Assembly: GCF_019097595.1 (NCBI RefSeq)
Contig: NC_080720.1
Coordinates: 31,553,352 to 31,617,351 of the forward strand
Origin: Hemibagrus wyckioides
Taxonomy: Eukaryota > Chordata > Actinopteri > Siluriformes > Bagridae
Length of the DNA stretch: 64,000 nucleotides
Direction of reading: 5' to 3'
The notes beneath the pieces were generated by a model. The model saw nothing but the letters and a program-made list of their open reading frames with translations, was not told the DNA's origin and did no database searches. The first letter of the stretch is position 1. Every line of letters starts with the position of its first letter. The translations under genes were made by a program, and so were the position numbers. Of this stretch, positions 36,324-48,711 are shown piece by piece.

Positions 36324-36329
36324 TTTATT
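36324..36329 (-). terminator. SUMO gene poly(A) signal candidate
   Basis: AATAAA on the minus strand (TTTATT on +), about 820 bases after the SUMO stop. With the abcc6 signal at 36,214 it defines a tail-to-tail arrangement. Confidence 0.55.
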
Positions 36330-37149
36330 GTATACAGTAGTAAAGGACAACAAATAATGTACAAATCAGTACAGAAAAAAAAAATAATGAGACTACACAG
36401 ATGCTGATTCAGTCGCAAACCCTTACGGACGCCGGACTGTTACGAGGGACCGATGAGACTTTTCCTCTTCGGGGTGACGGACATCCGTCACAGAGCTGAC
36501 GGACTGATGACTTGTTGCCTTTGAAAGATGAGAGATGACGGAATGGGGGGACGGAAACGGGGATTTTATGAGCTTTATAATAAAAATCTGGACTAATCCG
36601 GGACATATCTGGGGTTTGGTCTGAGAAGAGATCGAAGTTCCCTTTAATCTCTGCAGTTGGACCAAATAAGGCTGCCTTGGGCATCATTTCCGCTAACATG
36701 ACATGGATTAAAAATAGAATTAAAGCTGCACAAGACAGAAAAAAAATTAAAGAAAGAAAGAAATCCTCGTAATTTGGCAGGATTGATAATGGTGATAGAA
36801 ATGGATCGTTTTGTTTATCAGGACTGAGAACTCAAGCTTGGCTTTCTCAAGAAAAAAGGGCCTTCTGTTCATACAGCGGCAGCCATTTTGAACCTTACGG
36901 CGGCCATCTTGGATTCACCTCTCAGCCACATGTTACCTCATGTATCTTTAAATATTGGCAGAGAGGGTGAGAGGGACCAAAAAAAAAAAAAGAAAGAATG
37001 CGAGTCCAAACCCTATGAAAACTAGGGAGGACATCCAACCAAAACAACATGACCAAAAAAAGGAGTAAATAAACAGCACAGTTAAACATTTCAGGGATCG
37101 AGTCAAATAAAACAGCCGAGGCAGAACCCCGCTGTGTGGAGGAGAGGCT

Positions 37150-38133
37150 TTAGCGATGGCCGCCCGTTTGTTGTTGAAATACGTCGATAGTGTCCTCGTC
37201 TTCCATCTCCAACTGCCGGATGAGAAAGCAATCATGGTTAACTTTTAATTAAATTATGAGACTAGCATGCTAGCATGGATAATTGGGATTTGTTCAACAG
37301 TAACTAATAAAACTTATAAGAAACCGTACCCTACGTTCACACTAGGGAGAGACAAGTCACGATGAGAAACCAGCCAAAAATCGTACAAAGATTTTCCGCT
37401 AACCTGTGTGCTAACATTGTTAACAGAGCAGCAAAGCAAGCTACATCTTTCCCAGCTTTGTTTTTCTTCCTAAAGTCTCTATTCACCTTCAGTTTCTACA
37501 CAAGATGAAATGAAACCATTTTCTTTCCAGACAAAACAGTAAACAGACTCTAAATGTAGAAAATTAATTAAAGCTGCAACTGAAGAAACAGCAGACCTGC
37601 ATGACCGCTGGTCCTGACCTGATCGCCTGATTTGTCGCGTCACATTTTCTGAAAACGTCAATCCACTTATTGCTCTGTAGCTGAAACTGTGTATAGAGAA
37701 AACCAAGGAGGCTTCGTAGCTCGCTGGAGTGAACGTAGGGTTAAATGAGGAATACAAGGTGCTCACCTGTGCTGGTGTATCCGTCTCGTTTATCGGCTGT
37801 CCATCAAACCTAAACCTAATCTGTCTTATCGACAAACCCTGCGGGAAACAGCATAAGGGGAGTAAGTGCAAAAACAAGCCACTGGATAAAAGAATGACAA
37901 TCGAAGATGTCGACCCATCAGGATTCGAACAACCAGAAAGAAAAAAAATTTTAATTGAAAGTGGAAGAAATACAGAGGTCTTGTTCGTATCTAACTAAAT
38001 ATTTGGTAAAACCTGAACACGGAGCTTGATTTAACAGTTACTTCTGCTAGTTATAGACCACCTCATATAACATTATATTGGATTATCAGATAGTACTGGA
38101 GCCACAGAGCAAAAATGTACTTATTTTACTCAC

Positions 38134-38180
<47 letters not shown>

Positions 38181-39653
38181 CCCAACCTAATCTACAGAGA
38201 CCCAAAGCTGGGTTTTTGCAGTCAGCCCAGTTATTTTCAGTGCATCATGCCAGGTTTAAGCTTTCTGGAAAAATACATCATGGGGTTAACAAAAGAGTGA
38301 ACACATCTGTACTTTTCCTTCATCGCCGAATGTGGTACTTTAAAGGATACGTCTGATGCACCATCAACAGTTTACTCTAAACACTAATCACAATGCCTTT
38401 TATTCGTTATTAGTTAGGCTATCTAACTGACTTCTGATGTACAGATAAACTCTAGTAAACCAGGAAGGAGAGCCAGGGACAATATTTTTTCCCCGAAGTG
38501 AAACTATTTCTTAGCCGTCCTGTAACGACCACAAAGGAATAAGCATCGCGATGCTCTCACCTGTCTTTCACAGTACGCTTTCATTAACTTGCTGAGCGGT
38601 GTGTGCCTCTTGATTTTAAACTGGACCACAGAGCCATCCTGTCCAGCCACCTTCAGGTTGATGTGGTCATTCTCTGTCTTCACTCCCTCCTTAACAAAAC
38701 ATATTATAAATCATATCATGGCCTAAAATGAATACACAAGCTTCACATCCTGTATTTACATCCTTGAATCAGGTCTGGGGAACATGATTTCTGTGGGAAG
38801 AGAGGGGGGGGGTCTGTTGTGCGCGTGCTGTTTTTTTCGTGCATGCCGATTTCTTGCGCAAAATACGCAAAAAAAATCGCATCAGCTTGAAGCTGTAAAG
38901 TTTATAACATGGATATTTTTTATATATGTACACATTAGTGCAAAAAATATATATATATACACAGCAACCCAGGCCAGGCACGTGTTGCGATAAAAATTCA
39001 GACATCCATCATGTGTTGTTGAAGCGATGCGCTGTTTGCGTAGGGTACGCTGCGCCATTTTCGCACCTCGTCTGGCGCAGCAAAAGCGATGGTTGCTTAA
39101 ACAAACACAAATACGCACCCGTGTCTACGGTTTCAGACAGGTCTACAGACTGAAGACGAACAACAGGAAGGGTTAAAAAAGATGAGATCGTATTAAATCC
39201 GCCGGTTCGCGGGACGCAACCAATCGCGCTCTTGTGCTTGCGGCATTCTTTTACGCCATTTGCGTAACGTGGCCGAGAAGCGCCACTTCGCTTTCACAAA
39301 GGAAAAAACCCGCAAAGGAAAGACGTCGGATAGAGGGGGGGAAATCGCGCCAGAACCAAACAACATCACGGTTCTGATGGAAAAACCGCTTCGAATCATC
39401 TCAAAGGGCGTCACTTTAAAAAATACGCGCGGATTAAACGTATAAATGAGAAGAGAGCGGGAGCAAAATACAATGATTGCACGCCGGCGTCCATTTCTCC
39501 CGCACAAAATGCGCAATCTGCCATCTACAGCGAGGCTGCGCAAAAAACATATATATACACACAAGATAAAAAACATACTACATTCCACAAAATCCTGCCG
39601 TTGTACTTTTAAAAATGTGCAAAAAAACTCACCTTGGGCTTATCCTCGGACAT
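37150..39653 (-). CDS. sumo3: Small ubiquitin-related modifier, SUMO2/3 type, complete
   Basis: Four coding exons: 39653-39633, 38689-38561, 37838-37767 and 37212-37150. They join in phase 0 to 94 residues. The protein starts MSEDKPK, then [20 protein letters not shown], and carries the ubiquitin-like fold including [20 protein letters not shown] and the diglycine QQQTGG. Only His-Arg follow the GG, so a SUMO protease (SENP family) need remove just two residues. The VKTE sequence around Lys-11 is the consensus acceptor used for poly-SUMO chains in SUMO2/3 and absent from SUMO1. The protein is conjugated to lysines of mainly nuclear targets. The name sumo3 rather than sumo2 rests on the adjacent PTTG1IP, its neighbour in human 21q22.3. 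The protein sequence alone does not separate the two. Confidence 0.93.
38136..38176. repeat. (GA)n microsatellite in sumo3 intron 2
   Basis: Pure GA tract read directly. Confidence 0.95.
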
Positions 39654-39950
39654 TTTTTGCACAAAAATGGATTTGTTTAATTTACACAAGATGCGCTCTC
39701 AACAACTGCCTGTCCTCCCCAGCCGCCACGAGAACGCGCCACTCTTTACCTCCTCCGGACGCGATTGGACGTCGCCGGGTCACGTGGCCCGAACCTCACG
39801 GGAGCGCGCGTAACTAGTGCGCGCTTTTTTTTTCTTCTTCCCCCACCCCTCCTGATTCAAACGCGCCGGGCTCGCGCACAAAAACAAAGCGCCGCCCATT
39901 TTGAGGGCAGAAGAACGTGATGGAGTTTGTTTTGGTTTCCGGATAAAAAT
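39000..39950. promoter_or_regulatory. CpG-rich promoter region of the SUMO gene
   Basis: CpG dinucleotides are far more frequent here than in flanking sequence, for example 'cgcgctcttgtgcttgcgg' and 'gaacgcgcc'. The region spans the SUMO start codon exon (39,633-39,653) and its upstream side. A CpG-island promoter firing leftward is the natural reading. The transcription start itself is not visible. Confidence 0.65.
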
Positions 39951-40189
39951 CGATTAAAAAATTTCGTCCAAATTAAGAAATTCGCTTTAGACGCGTGTTT
40001 TGTTTGTTGTTTTTTTTGCAAGTGTATTGCTGTAAAATTAAATAGAGTTTGATTGTATAAATTGCGAGTTTACATTTAGTAAACAAAAATGTTTAATTGC
40101 ATTAATGATTAATTGTTGGTTAAAAATAAAGTTAGTTTGACTTTCGCTCCTGTCCATCAACCTCTGTGGGCGGGACTTTGGGCGGAGTT

Positions 40190-40250
40190 TTGTGTGTTTA
40201 AGACGAAGTGACGTTTTAAATTTGGCGGCCATCTTGTTTGCGTGCATTTT
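40190..40250. promoter_or_regulatory. Motif cluster: CRE-like, E2F-like, YY1-like
   Basis: Within 40 bases lie 'gtgacgtt' (CRE-like), 'tttggcgg' (E2F-like) and 'ggccatcttg' (YY1-like). The cluster is about 550 bases upstream of the SUMO start codon. It could be a distal part of that promoter or an independent element. This is motif matching by eye only. Confidence 0.4.
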
Positions 40251-40688
40251 TTTTGTGGGAATCCTAATTTTCTAATTAATTTTTTTTAACTTTGTTTTTT
40301 TCATTCATTTAAACAAGACTCCATTAATAATGGGTTTCTTAAACCTTTTCAGAAATTCAGTAGCCTCTCAAGCACCAAGGTTTCCTGGGAAAGACTCAAC
40401 TTTAATCCCCTCGAGACCTTAAACCAGTATAAAGTCCTGACCAAAGACGACAGAATAAATGAATTCAGGAATGTAACCACAAAGCCAGTGGTCAACCGGT
40501 CAAACAAGGACAAACGAAACATGTTTGTATAAAAAGAATTTAATTCTTTTTTTTTTTTTTGGTACCTTTTTACCAGTCAAATGACAACAGTACAAGAGTC
40601 TTTACGCTAAAAACATGACCTCCACGTTGACCTACATAAATAAAATCCACTCCGGTTTGCAGAAAGCTGGTGTGGAAAGGAGATTTAG

Positions 40689-40694
40689 TTTATT
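40689..40694 (-). terminator. pttg1ip poly(A) signal candidate
   Basis: AATAAA on the minus strand, 165 bases after the PTTG1IP stop codon. Position fits a short 3' UTR; a further-downstream signal is possible. Confidence 0.45.
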
Positions 40695-40858
40695 TTCAGG
40701 AGTTCAGAAGTTAATGTCGTCCAGTAAGCTGTGTTATTGAGCAATCGAACATCAGGTAAAGCAAATCATCAGACAGTGTTAAAGTGCAGCTTTCAGGTTC
40801 GAAGGAGAAGACATGAAAAGTTCAGGGATTGCTGTGGGATGGGGAACACTGGGTCTGT

Positions 40859-40905
40859 TTAAGCCGGATTGTCAAACTTGGCATAAGCGCTTCCTCTGCT
40901 GAGAC

Positions 40906-40939
<34 letters not shown>

Positions 40940-43900
40940 CACATATTTACAAATCAGCACAACTCAAGGTCAGCTTTCTGCACTTTACTTCATTCAAGGA
41001 GAAATCCATCAGCGTCCAAAATATTATGAGTACCTGCTACGACGCTCTATTCAGACTCTTCAGCTACAGCTCCCAAAATGCACTATATAGTAGTTATAAT
41101 GGTTTTAGACACGCTCAGGTTGACTTTTAACTTTTTTTAGGAGTGCTGATTGCTAAAGTGGTTGCGTCAGCGTGAGAATTCTTTTATCGCCGCCTTTGTT
41201 CCAGGAAGCACAACTATGTGAAGTGCTTACCGTATTTCTGCCGAATCTCATCGTGTCTGGCCTTCATCTCAGCTCGCCTGGAAATGAAAAAGAAAATGCA
41301 TTCTTTTAGCAAAAAACACACACACACACACACACACTCTCACACACACGCTCTCACACACGTGCAAGAAATGCACAATTTCTCAGGCAGGCATGGCGGT
41401 CAAACCGGTTTGTGCTGGAAAAATGTAATGACATCCAACTCGACACTGGCATTCAGCCTTTTGTTCTGAGATATGTATCTGAGAGGCTAACAGTGTGTCT
41501 GTGTGTGTGAGTTTGACACATGGAAGAATCTAAAAGACAGTCAGATGATCCCTATGAGTTCTATGAGAACATAATGACATTGGAATTGTAAGGTTTAATG
41601 GGTTTTACCATTGTGTGTGTGAGTGTGTGTTTGCGAGAGAGACTGTGTAGATCACGATGAATTAATTTACCGCTGCTCCTGTGCGGCTGTCCTCTTGTCT
41701 GCCTTCTGCTGCATCTTGCGCTCTTGGATGGAGTTTCTGAAAAGGGGGCGGGGCAGATTGCGGTATGAAAACCGATGATGAAACCATGACATCATCTATA
41801 TGACCTTACTCAGACCATGCCTTAAAAAAATGGAAGTAATCTCGTGTCGCTGACACACATCTATGTTACTTGGAATAAGACAAAAATTCTGGTGAACTTA
41901 CCCACAGTTCTCACACTTGCAGCAGCGGAAGAGGCAGATGAGGAAGGCGATGAGGATGATGGCGCCCAGCACTGACAGCGTAATGATCAGAGTCTGGAAG
42001 TTTACTGGAGTTATTTAAGAGAACAAAGAAGCAGAGCACTTAGTGTCCATTAATTGAGCAATTAGCCTATTAGATTAATTTAAATTCATTAAGGTTCATT
42101 AACTATAAATACTCTGTGTAACTATGTGCATAAATATGTGCCTCCCCCCCCCCTTAGAAGAAACACAGGGTTAAAAATGAAATCCTGATGACAATCCAGA
42201 AAGATCTAGAAGAGTTTTTTTCTCACTATTCATTTAAAACCTGACCACAATAATGGTCACATTAAGTACAGTTCATTGTCTCCATTTTGTTTTGTCCTAA
42301 ATACATGCAAAGCAACGACAAACAAATGTATGAACTCAAATCTGAGGTTTCCGTGTCGCTCTGGAGAAACACAGCACTCTTTTTCAGTGTGTGAATGAAG
42401 TATAAAGTGTACGGTGTTGCATGGGCTCCTACTCGTGCACTGTCCCCAGCGGGCATCGTTCAGTGGACACAGGGAACTGGGAGGCAGGATGGTACGGTAA
42501 GGGTAGGTGAGACATGACTTCGACGAGATACACCACAGACACTGCAAAAGAGAAGAAGTTCTTTACTTAAGCTCAGTGTTGATAAAAAGCTTTCATTATC
42601 ATTTCTTTTACTGGTGGCTCCAGGATTAAGGCTCTGAGTTAGTGGTCAGAAGGTCAGGGGGTCGAACCAGGGGGCTGTGCATCATGACAGACCCTAAACT
42701 CCGACCTCAATTTCCCTATGAGCTAGGATATGAAAAAAGTCCTTCACTCTGCTGTAATGTACGTGACAAAATATCTGCTTCTGTGTGTTTATTGTGCATT
42801 TTTTAACACTAGAGTAGGATGCAAAATACAAGCTCTGAAAGAAAATATTATGGAAAATTCTGGAAAGCTGCCCATTCCGCCCTTCTCCGTATCCTGCTCA
42901 ACATCACTGACCTGAACACTGAATTATTTTATTTTATTTTTATTATTTGTCTATTAGGTGTCTTGTTTACTATGTTACTTACATTAGATTTACGTTAGAC
43001 ATACGTTACATTACATTAGACTTGTGTTAGACTTACGTTAGAGTTACGATAGCCTTGTGTTAGACTCTTGTTAAATTTACATTAGACTTACGTTAGACTT
43101 CTGTTAGACTTACATTAGACTTATGTTAGACTCATGTTAGAGTTTTTTTAGACTTACGTTAGACCTGTGTTAGACTTACGCTAGACTTGCGTTAGACCTG
43201 TGTTAGACTTACGCTAGACTTGCGTTAGATTTACGTTAGACTTACGTTAGAGTTACCTTAGAATTGTGTTAGATATACATAAAACTTACGTTAGACTTGT
43301 GTCAGACTTGTGTTAGATTTGTGTTAGACATATGTTAGACTTACGTTAGACTCACATTAGACTTGTGTTAGACTTACGTTAGACTTACATTAAATTACAT
43401 AAGACTTACGTTAGATTAGGTTAGACTTGTGTTAGCCTTATGTTAGATTTACATTAGCCTTGTGTTAGACTTGTGTTAGATTTGTGTTAGTACAAACTTA
43501 CGTTAGTAATTATGTTGCGTTGCTGTAGTTTTCTAGTAAGTAAAAAAACCTCCCTGGTTTGAGGAATAAATCCCTATAAACCTTCAGATCTGTGTTTATG
43601 ACTCAGGTTTGGTTTCAGGTTTTCACTCTAAGCGTTAAGTCACTGCAACTGACTTATAAAATGCTCTAAACTGCGAAGCCTAATAAATCTAATCACTGCT
43701 CCCTGTCAGACTGTCAGACCACACCTCCTATTGTGCCGCTTCTCTTGACGTTCTCAACACACCTAAATTTACCAGCTGATAAAGACACCTTTAATCACTT
43801 TAGAACTCTGAACAATCAAATGTTCATCAGATGAGTAATAACATCAAGAACTGACGAGGTGAGTCTGTGTCTGTTATACAGGATATTGGCAAAAGTTTGT

Positions 43901-46900
43901 GCACCCCTGATCATCACACCCATACGTGCTTGTTGAACATCTCAATCCAGATTTATTGCCCTCCCTGTATCTGCTGTTATAATCAGCTCCGCTCTCTCTG
44001 AAGGCTTTCCACTAGATGTGTTGGAGTGTGTCTGTGTGGATTTGTGTTCATTCAGATATTCAGTGAGATCAGACCCTGATGTTGGAATGGTGAGGAGATT
44101 CCAGGTCCAGTTCATCCCAAAGGTGTTCAGTGGGGTTCAGTCAAGGTCAGGGCTCTTTGCAGGACACTCCAGATCTTCCACTTTTTCCAACCTTCACCTC
44201 CTCACCATGTCTTCATGGAGCTCTGTGCTTTGTGCACAGGGACATTGTCATGTTGGAACATGGGGAAGATATTTTCCCATAAGAAATCATGTAAATGCAG
44301 ATAATCCGTTCCAGCCACCCAGAAATATGACCAATATGAAGCGTATGTAAACTTTATGGCTGTTTACAAAGAACTGACCCAAGCCAAGCATTTCATGTCA
44401 AGGCTCCTCACAGGAAGTCGGCAACCAAGCTTGGGCAAAAAATAGAACAGACCACCCTTGACACCAATCTGTCAACAAAAAAACACTCGAAAAATCACCT
44501 AGCTTTTCCATCCGAGGTCTGGGCCCACTAGAGGACTGTGGACCCTCATGAAGTCTGTTTCTGATTGTTTGGACAGACATTCACACCAGTGGCCTGCTGA
44601 AGGTCATTCTGTAGGGCTTTGGCAGTGCTCATCCTGTTGGGTTAAGGACCTTCTACGGCTCTGTCCAGCTCTCCTAGAGTACCTGCCTGTCTCCTGGAAT
44701 CTCCTCATGCTAACAGTAGTGACACTGACCCTAGCCAAATGCCAAACTAGTGAAACACAGTCAGAAAAGATGAGTATGGAAAAAAAATGACAGTGGCCTC
44801 CACCTGTTTTGGAGGTCATCTCATTGTTGCCCATCTAGTGCACATGTTGTTAATTTCATTAACACCAAAGCAGCTGAATCTGATTAACAACCCCCTCTGC
44901 TACTTAACTGGCCAGATCAATGGGTCTTAAATAGTGTTCCTTTTGAGCAGTAATATATATATATTACATGTTCTACATCAGGGATGCCAGGTGCATGATT
45001 TCTGTGTATAATTGGTTCATCTTTTGTAAATGTTTAGTCTATTAGGTGTATGCCTATGAGCTGTGTTTATAATTAAAATCTATTGAATTAACAGTGAAAC
45101 TAGGCTAAAGTCATCGGAAAAATATCACATGCACATGATTCTCAGCTGTATCATTTATTTACGTACATGATCTGCACACGCCCAATAGAATATGTCATAA
45201 CTATTAGGCAACCCTGCTCGATATCACCCTGATCATCAGTCTGTCGGGTTTTCCAAATAAAAATAAATTCTTTTCACTTCTATAAGCATGGAATGAGGAT
45301 CTAAACCGAAACATCAACACACGAAGGCTCAGAGGTTAAAGTTCAGTGCTTGGGCCCCTGAGTTACTCAGCAAAATGTCAGAATTGAAGCAAACAAACAC
45401 CAGGTACAATGGAGTGGGTGTGTCACAGGTGCGAGCGTAACAGGTACAGCAGGATCACTGGGATTTTTTGAGCACTGAAAGGTTTTAAATATCCACTAAG
45501 CAAAAATATCCAACCGACAGCATTCCGGAGGTCAGAGGGTGACTCTGATGAAGGGTTAAAAAAACCATTAACTCACACAGGCGAGAAATGAGCTGAAGAC
45601 TCGAAGTGCAGTGTGTGTTTAACTTCAATGCCGTAGCTGATAAGATACAAATATACTTCACTTTCACTACAGGGACCTGTACATGACCTGCATTGTTCAC
45701 CTCCTCACTTAGGTAACTTATATATGTAAATATAAAGGATTCAAAGCGAAGTCGACTGAATGACTTGCTGATATAAAACGAGTCTGCTGGCTTTCCATGT
45801 GTTTTCCCCTCTGTTGGAGAACCTTACACAGAATTTTCCTCATTTAAGATCAAATTTGAGCTGCTTTTTAGATGAACAAGCACTTGGAGCATCACAGAGA
45901 GCAGGAAATGGGTTTAATATAATTTACTTTGAAGATAGAAACATTTATGTGGAGAAAAATAACCGTTTTTTTTTTGTTTATTTAGGACTTTTCTATGAGT
46001 ATATCACCCCTAATAGGCTAAAGAACACTTATAAGACTCTTTGCTTTCAGCCCTGCTCCCTGTTTGGTCAGCTCCGCCCCTTTACAAGCTGCTGTTTGAA
46101 TCGTATCTAAAATCTATTACACTGATATAAAGATTCAGGGATTCTTTTGAGTGATTCATTTGAGTTATTTGATTCAGTAGAGCGAAATGAATCAAATCTT
46201 TTCCAGTAAGAAGTGAATCAAATGTTTTATATTTAATCAATCATCATTTGACATTGTAAAATGTTCGTATTGATTAACTATACATTTATTATCCACTAAA
46301 AATACTCCTCAGTTTAGGAATCTTTTGGTCTCCAGAACTGAATCTTTAGTTCTGCTTTTCTTCTCATGTTTTGTTTTTCCTCGAAGCGCTGTGATACGCT
46401 GCACGTGGGACGAACGGCGGATCTGCGTAGAAAAGACAGAACTCGCTCAGGAGCTTTAGCGGGAAAAGAAGAACTGAATCTTTCCCAGTGAAACTTGGAC
46501 AAGAACTGGAGGAAGTGGAAGGGGTGATAATCAGCTCATATTTGCGGAGTCAGAGATTCATTGAGTGATGAACTTCTGAAAAGATCTGAAAATATCATCA
46601 TGGTAATGTACAGGGTTTACTGTTGACAGAAAGATACTCCATAATGATATCACACACACACACACACTACCCAGACCTGTTTCTCAGGTGTGATGATGAG
46701 ATTAACAGATACCACATATACACACAAAACACCTGAGACACCAGATTCCCATTCCTAAGCTCCTACTCACTCCGGCTTTTCCTTCTTTTTTTTCTTCTCT
46801 TGTACTCTCTTCATCTCCCTTCCTAAATGTGGTACAGAGCCTCTGTGACGCCGATCGCCATCGTATACACATGCAAATACTTGCTAATGATTCAGTGGCC

Positions 46901-48711
46901 AGGTTTGTTTTTGTTTTAAATGGACGGAAGGCAGATTGGAAAGAGATATCCGGAAAATAAGAAAATTATCAGCAAGAATCAAGGGTAAGGTGATACAAGA
47001 CAGTGGTGAGACTGGCCATGCTGTATGGTTTAGAGGCAGTGTCACTGAGGAAGAGACAGGAGTCAGAGCTGGAGGTAGCAGAGCTGAAGACGTTGAGGTT
47101 CTCTTTGGGAGTGACACGGTGGGACAGGATTAGGAACGAGTCCATCAGAGGGACAGCTCATGTTGGACGTTTGGGGGACAAAGTTAGAGAGGCCAGATTA
47201 AGATGGTTTGGACATGTCCAGAGGAGGGAGAGTGAGTATATTGGTAGGAGAATGTTGGACATGGAGCTGCCAGGCAGGAGGCAAAGAGGAAGGCCAAAGA
47301 GGAGGTATATGGATGTAATAAATGAGGATATGAACCTAGTGGGTGCTGAGTGTTGAGGATGCAGGAGATAGGGATAGGTGGAGAGAGATGATTCGCTGTG
47401 AAAGAAAGAAAGAAAGAAGAAGAAGAAGTAGAAGAAGTAATGTGCATGGGTTGGAAAATTTAAAGCCACAAACGATCAGCACCTTCCAACCAATCAGTAT
47501 CGAGAATTCAACAATTCTATAAAATGATGCTTTTTAATGCCAAAGGCAAGAGATTTGTTTTCTGAATAAATCATATTTAAACAAAGGAAAAAAGAGAGGA
47601 CAAAGACAAGGTTCTGCTTACCGACACGTTAGTCAAACAATCCTCGCAGTTCGTATTGATCTTGCTCTCGCACGCTAAAGAAAGAAAAGAGTCAGATAGA
47701 GGAATAAATGTTTTTACTTTATATCACATTCAATCATGAGCCAGATATTTAAGGTCTGTTTAACACACGGAGCTCTGAGGGATCAGATGTGTTTCCATGG
47801 CCTAGTTTTAGCAACACATGTGAGCGATTGCACGAGGTCTCTGAGGAATAAAGGGTGAAGGACTGAAGGGATTTGAGTTCTGAGTTGCTACATTCACAAT
47901 GTCCAGCACAATGAGAGGCTTTCAGACAACGAGCAGGTGGACGTAGAGGGTCGTTTAATGCAAACTTAACACTCAAGCTCGGATTGGACACAAGATTTAC
48001 GTATGAACGTTGTCTATATTGGAAAAGTCCACAAATGATAACAAATTAGAAGTCGTGGGGATTTGTGAACACACAAAAGGAACAAAATATTAAGCATCAG
48101 TTAATAATTGAGATTTTTTTCTTCTAGCTGAATTATTTATGTTATTTTTTCTTCTTTATCATTCTTTATATTTTACTTATGTCTCAATATATCAGCTAAA
48201 ACGATCAAATAAAAATAAGAGAAATTAGCAGAAAGGCTGATGTTATGTAGAGAAATAAATAAATGGTTTTAAATAAAAAATTTGAGATATTATGTCAGGT
48301 TATTGAAAAGCCGCAAATGTGTCGAATATTTTGTAATATCTTCATCCAAAGAGCTATTATTCACTAATGTTATTACTTTTTTAAGTTTGTTTTGTTTAAA
48401 TTAGTTGATTAGATAGCAAAGAGAAAAGGTTTTTAGTAAACAAACAAACAAACAAATAAATAAATAAAGGTGATCCCTTGAGATTGTAGTGTATAAAAAC
48501 AAATATATTAATTACATAGCTATGCAGTTGGAATAATAACACACTGACACAACATATTTACATAAAAGTGATCTATATCAATATTATATAATAAAAAAAA
48601 TGAAGAAAGAAAGAAACATAGGTGTATAATCTTACTTATGTTAGTCTGCGCCAAGGTCGAGCTCAAACCACAAACTAGCAGAAACAGAGAAATGCGGATC
48701 TCCAAATTCAT
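40859..48711 (-). CDS. pttg1ip: PTTG1-interacting protein (PBF), complete
   Basis: Seven coding exons: 48711-48636, 47674-47622, 42541-42433, 42004-41902, 41736-41671, 41277-41231 and 40905-40859. They join in frame to 166 residues (human 180). An N-terminal signal peptide (ISLFLLVCGLSSTLAQ) is followed by a cysteine-rich PSI-type domain (CEDCLTNVSCLWCISSKSC; NVS is a glycosylation sequon). A single transmembrane helix (TLIITLSVLGAIILIAFLICLF), a Cys-rich juxtamembrane stretch, and a highly charged helical tail (AEMKARHDEIRQKYG) follow. The end, YAKFDNPA, keeps a YxxF-type sorting motif like the human YARF. In mammals it binds securin (PTTG1) and moves between membranes and nucleus. Introns are long (about 5 kb for intron 2) and repeat-rich. 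The start is the ATG giving the signal peptide; an in-frame ATG upstream is possible but would spoil it. Confidence 0.92.
40913..40937. repeat. (GA)n microsatellite beside pttg1ip last exon
   Basis: A GA tract starts only about 5 bases upstream, on the minus strand, of the acceptor of the last exon. On the transcribed strand it reads (CT)n and supplies the polypyrimidine tract. Confidence 0.85.
42605..42775 (+). mobile_element. tRNA-derived SINE, Mermaid-like
   Basis: 'ggattaaggctctga', 'ggggtcgaacc', 'gctgtgcatcatgacagacc', 'ctccgacctcaa', 'gatatgaaaaaagt' and 'taatgtacgtgacaaa' follow the same order as the better copy at 63,543-63,765. Located in pttg1ip intron 2. Confidence 0.8.
42965..43510. 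repeat. 12-bp minisatellite (ttagacttacgt)
   Basis: About 540 bases of 12-base units. The core 'ttaga' is fixed, and the variable part alternates between 'cttacgt', 'cttgtgt', 'cttacat', 'tttacgt' and 'cctgtgt'. Units are degenerate, with most changes being C/T or G/A at a CpG in the unit, which suggests methylation-driven decay. In pttg1ip intron 2. Confidence 0.92.
43885..44345. mobile_element. Interspersed repeat fragment, family unsure
   Basis: The text beginning 'aaaagtttgtgcacccctga' and including 'cttcatggagctctgtgct' and 'gtgcacagggacattgtca' resembles a repeat that recurs in cyprinid and catfish genomes, probably DNA-transposon derived. The open frame across it has stops and no domain. 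Confidence 0.55.
44395..44960. mobile_element. Interspersed repeat fragment ending 'ttttgagcagta'
   Basis: Words such as 'gggttaaggaccttctacgg', 'ttggaggtcatctcattgtt', 'ttaatttcattaacacc' and 'tgattaacaaccccctctgc', and the terminal 'ttttgagcagtaatatatat', resemble a widespread teleost repeat with a TA-flanked end, probably a non-autonomous DNA element. The class is recalled, not proven. Confidence 0.55.
45790..46045 (+). repeat. Dispersed repeat, copy A (copy B at 56,975-57,215)
   Basis: Shares, in the same order and orientation, 'tccatgtgtttt', 'ccctctgttggagaacctta', 'gagctgctttttagatgaac', 'aagcacttggagcatc', 'ttactttgaagat', 'aataaccgttttt' and 'atatcacccct' with 56,975-57,215. No open frame or terminal inverted repeats are evident. 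Copy A is in pttg1ip intron 2. Confidence 0.9.
46920..47445 (+). mobile_element. 3' fragment of a non-LTR retrotransposon (LINE)
   Basis: From about 46,995, a frame encodes a diverged C-terminal end of a LINE ORF2: LAMLYGLEAVSLRK, ELEVAELKTLRFSLGVTR, RLRWFGHVQRR and ELPGRRQRGRPKRRYMD. The reading frame shifts near 47,003, and upstream reverse transcriptase and endonuclease parts are missing, so it is a dead 5'-truncated copy. It ends in a (GAAA)n/(GAA)n tail at 47,402-47,437. The pattern fits RTE-type elements, but the clade is not certain. It lies in pttg1ip intron 2, antisense to that gene. Confidence 0.8.
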
